Below the pieces are notes generated by a model. That model did no database searches and had not been told where the DNA came from. It was given only the letters and a program-made list of their open reading frames with translations. A program made the translations under genes and the position numbers. Below, in pieces: positions 5,310 through 5,982 of a stretch of DNA of 5,982 nt. Positions within the stretch are counted from its first letter, which is position 1. Every line of letters begins with the position of its first letter. The DNA comes from Chromatiales bacterium (GTDB taxonomy: Bacteria; Pseudomonadota; Gammaproteobacteria; CAMYNG01), in assembly GCA_026990045.1 (NCBI GenBank), contig JALSIK010000036.1:1-5982 (forward strand), written 5' to 3'.

Positions 5310-5769
5310 GCACCCGCGCCGGTTTTCCGCCGGGGTGGTGGTGGTACGCCGCACGGCCCGGGGCTGCCGCTACCTGCTGCTGCGGGCATTCCGGTACTGG
5401 GATTTCCCCAAGGGCCAGGTGGAGCCCGGGGAAACGCCGCTGGAGGCGGCACGCCGCGAGGTGGCCGAGGAAACGGGCATCACCCGCCTGGACTTCCGTT
5501 GGGATGACGCCCATGTGGACACCCCACCCTATGCCGGCGGCAAGGTGGCGCGTTACTACCTGGCCTTCACCGACCAGGCGGAAGTGGTCCTGGGCATCAA
5601 CCCCGAGCTGGGCCGGCCCGAGCACCACGAGTACCGCTGGGTGGACTACGCCGGGGCCCGGCGCCTGCTGGGCCCGCGCGTGCGGGCGGTGCTGGACTGG
5701 GCCCATCACCTCAGCGGCTGCGACCATGGAACGAGCCCGGTACCGCCTCCCGCAGACTTCGAAACGTGA
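5284..5769 (+). CDS. Nudix hydrolase, asymmetric Ap4A-hydrolase-like
   Basis: A 161-residue cytosolic Nudix enzyme. The Nudix box GX5EX7REUXEEXGU is complete: Gly44, Glu50, Arg58-Glu59, Glu62-Glu63, Gly65-Ile66. The flanks RRFSAGVVVVRR (12-23), WDFPKGQVEPGE (39-50), KVARYYLAF and HHEYRWVDYAGARRLL resemble the NUDT2/bis(5'-nucleosyl)-tetraphosphatase (asymmetrical) group, so hydrolysis of Ap4A or related alarmones is the best guess. RppH-like RNA decapping or another nucleotide remains possible. The tail after DWAHHL (about 20 residues, GTSPVPPPADFET) is proline-rich and not part of the fold. The ATG at 5284 is the only ATG/GTG/TTG after the upstream in-frame stop (5245) and before GTG 5305. 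It has no Shine-Dalgarno, so GTG 5305 remains possible. It diverges from the SDR gene. Confidence 0.9.
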   Translation: MARRRAPVKHPRRFSAGVVVVRRTARGCRYLLLRAFRYWDFPKGQVEPGETPLEAARREVAEETGITRLDFRWDDAHVDTPPYAGGKVARYYLAFTDQAEVVLGINPELGRPEHHEYRWVDYAGARRLLGPRVRAVLDWAHHLSGCDHGTSPVPPPADFET

Positions 5770-5783
5770 ACCCCATCACACTT

Positions 5784-5843
5784 CAATGCCCTGACATAGG
5801 GGTTTTCCCCAATTGACATTAGGGATCTCCCCTATTGGCATTG
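5784..5843. repeat. Inverted repeat bracketing the first two 22-bp units
   Basis: CAATGCC at 5784-5790 is the exact reverse complement of GGCATTG at 5837-5843. Inside it, ATAGGGG (5796-5802) is the reverse complement of CCCCTAT (5829-5835). Together they form an imperfect dyad of about 60 bp centred between units 1 and 2. It may reflect an operator with opposing half-sites or duplication history; the second arm overlaps the start of unit 3. Confidence 0.5.
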
Positions 5844-5880
5844 GGGATCTCCCGGGGGTGGACGAGGGATCTCCCCAATT
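5793..5880. repeat. Four tandem 22-bp repeats with GGGATCTCCC dyads
   Basis: Units start at 5793, 5815, 5837 and 5859, each exactly 22 bp. The dyad core sits at the same offset in all: GGGTTTTCCCC (5800), GGGATCTCCCC (5822), GGGATCTCCC (5844), GGGATCTCCCC (5866). Each core has GGGA and TCCC arms around a two-base centre (GGG/CCC in unit 1). The flank reads AATT then GACAT between units 1 and 2, TATT-GGCAT between 2 and 3, and AATT-GACA after unit 4. The 3/4 junction has diverged (GGGGG-TGGACGA). Centre spacing of 22 bp is close to two helical turns, so all cores face one side of the DNA. This suggests cooperative binding of a dimeric regulator; its identity is unknown. A fifth, degenerate start (GACAACCCC) follows at 5881. 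Confidence 0.9.
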
Positions 5881-5908
5881 GACAACCCCGGCGCCGGAAG
5901 GCGATTCT
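5879..5908 (+). promoter_or_regulatory. Candidate promoter of the right-edge gene, -35 in the repeat array
   Basis: A perfect TTGACA (5879-5884) spans the end of repeat unit 4. GATTCT (5903-5908), with an 18-bp spacer, is a weak -10 (3 of 6). Initiation would be near 5915, giving a leader of about 37 nt that includes AGGGAGG. A weak -10 beside an ideal -35 and upstream operator repeats suits an activator- or repressor-controlled promoter, but this is inference. Confidence 0.35.
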
Positions 5909-5951
5909 CGGGCCGTGTTCTTCGAATGACGACCAGGGAGGACCTGCCGCC

Positions 5952-5982
5952 ATGGACGCGCGCACCGCCGATGCCAGCCGGT
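5952..5982 (+). CDS. Start of an unidentified gene (cut by right edge)
   Basis: ATG at 5952 opens a frame reading MDARTADASR to the window edge. AGGGAGG (5935-5941) lies 10 nt upstream, slightly far but usable. The position downstream of the array and promoter candidate supports a real start. Ten residues are too few to identify a family. An alternative ATG at 5926 in another frame (MTTREDLPPW) has no Shine-Dalgarno and would read through this one. Confidence 0.45.
   Translation, partial: MDARTADASR

Larger units (their letters stand above)
5770..5951. other. Intergenic region with tandem operator-like array
   Basis: These 182 bp separate the Nudix stop from the next start codon. Content from left to right: a short unassigned stretch (5770-5792); the four 22-bp repeats (5793-5880), markedly less GC-rich than the genes; a perfect TTGACA at the array's right edge; a GC-rich segment; and AGGGAGG (5935-5941) before the ATG at 5952. 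No tRNA, no intrinsic terminator with a U tract, and no additional ORF with credible codon use were seen. Confidence 0.7.

Noticed and set aside
5799..5814. GGGG-TTTT-CCCC hairpin after the Nudix gene as a terminator
   Set aside because: The stem is 4 bp with no U run; it is better explained as the first unit of the 22-bp repeat.
5813..5836. Heat-shock (sigma-32) promoter, TTGACA with CCCCTATT
   Set aside because: Only 10 nt separate the two elements, too short for sigma-32, and the pattern follows from the tandem repeat.
5835..5853. Sigma-54 promoter (TTGGCA at 5835)
   Set aside because: The required GC at the -12 position is missing at the correct spacing.
5793..5880. CRISPR-like array
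   Set aside because: Repeats are directly contiguous at 22 bp with no unique spacers, so they are operator-like, not CRISPR.

Overview
The window is high-GC (roughly 70 %), gene-dense DNA, almost certainly chromosomal and from a gammaproteobacterium. The proteins have recognisable enterobacterial or general gammaproteobacterial relatives: a YjjV-type TatD nuclease, TcdA/CsdL, MarC/UPF0056, and a TusE/DsrC-family protein. The DsrC-family member resembles the cysteine-lacking 'RspA-type' paralogues known from dissimilatory sulfur bacteria. A sulfur-oxidising lineage such as Chromatiales or Ectothiorhodospiraceae is therefore a reasonable inference, but the window does not prove it. No transposase, phage gene, CRISPR array or RNA gene is visible.

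Layout. The minus strand opens with the N-terminal 150 residues of an unrecognised protein (1-451), which runs off the left edge. Divergent from it is a plus-strand pair, yjjV-like tatD (517-1290) and tcdA (start 1253, end 2065), overlapping by 38 nt. Four minus-strand genes follow. In transcription order they are a MarC-family membrane protein (3851-3192), a small exported beta-sandwich protein (3061-2663), a cysteine-free DsrC/TusE-like protein (2563-2189), and the 32-residue ribosomal protein bTHX (2175-2077), which is 13 nt downstream of the DsrC-like gene. A class I methyltransferase (3946-4545, plus) diverges from marC and converges, with 7 nt between stops, on a short-chain dehydrogenase (5251-4553, minus). 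Divergent from the dehydrogenase, only 32 bp away, is an Ap4A-hydrolase-like Nudix gene (5284-5769, plus). The right end holds a 182-bp intergenic region and the first codons of another plus-strand gene (from 5952).

Function. Much of the content is housekeeping of nucleic acids and translation: TcdA makes cyclic t6A on tRNA, TatD is a nuclease, bTHX is a 30S subunit protein, and the Nudix enzyme probably hydrolyses dinucleoside polyphosphates. The DsrC-like/bTHX pair joins a sulfur-carrier-family scaffold that cannot carry sulfur to a ribosomal protein in one probable transcript.

The most notable non-coding signal is at 5793-5880. Four tandem units of exactly 22 bp each carry a GGGATCTCCC-type dyad (GGGTTTTCCC in the first), with TTGACA-like hexamers at the unit junctions. 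The last of these, a perfect TTGACA, is placed as the -35 of a promoter for the gene at 5952. It looks like a multi-site operator on one face of the helix for a regulator I cannot name. A second pattern: three genes (the left-edge gene, tatD and marC) lack a Shine-Dalgarno sequence and instead have a -10-like hexamer exactly 6 nt before the ATG, the geometry expected of leaderless transcripts.
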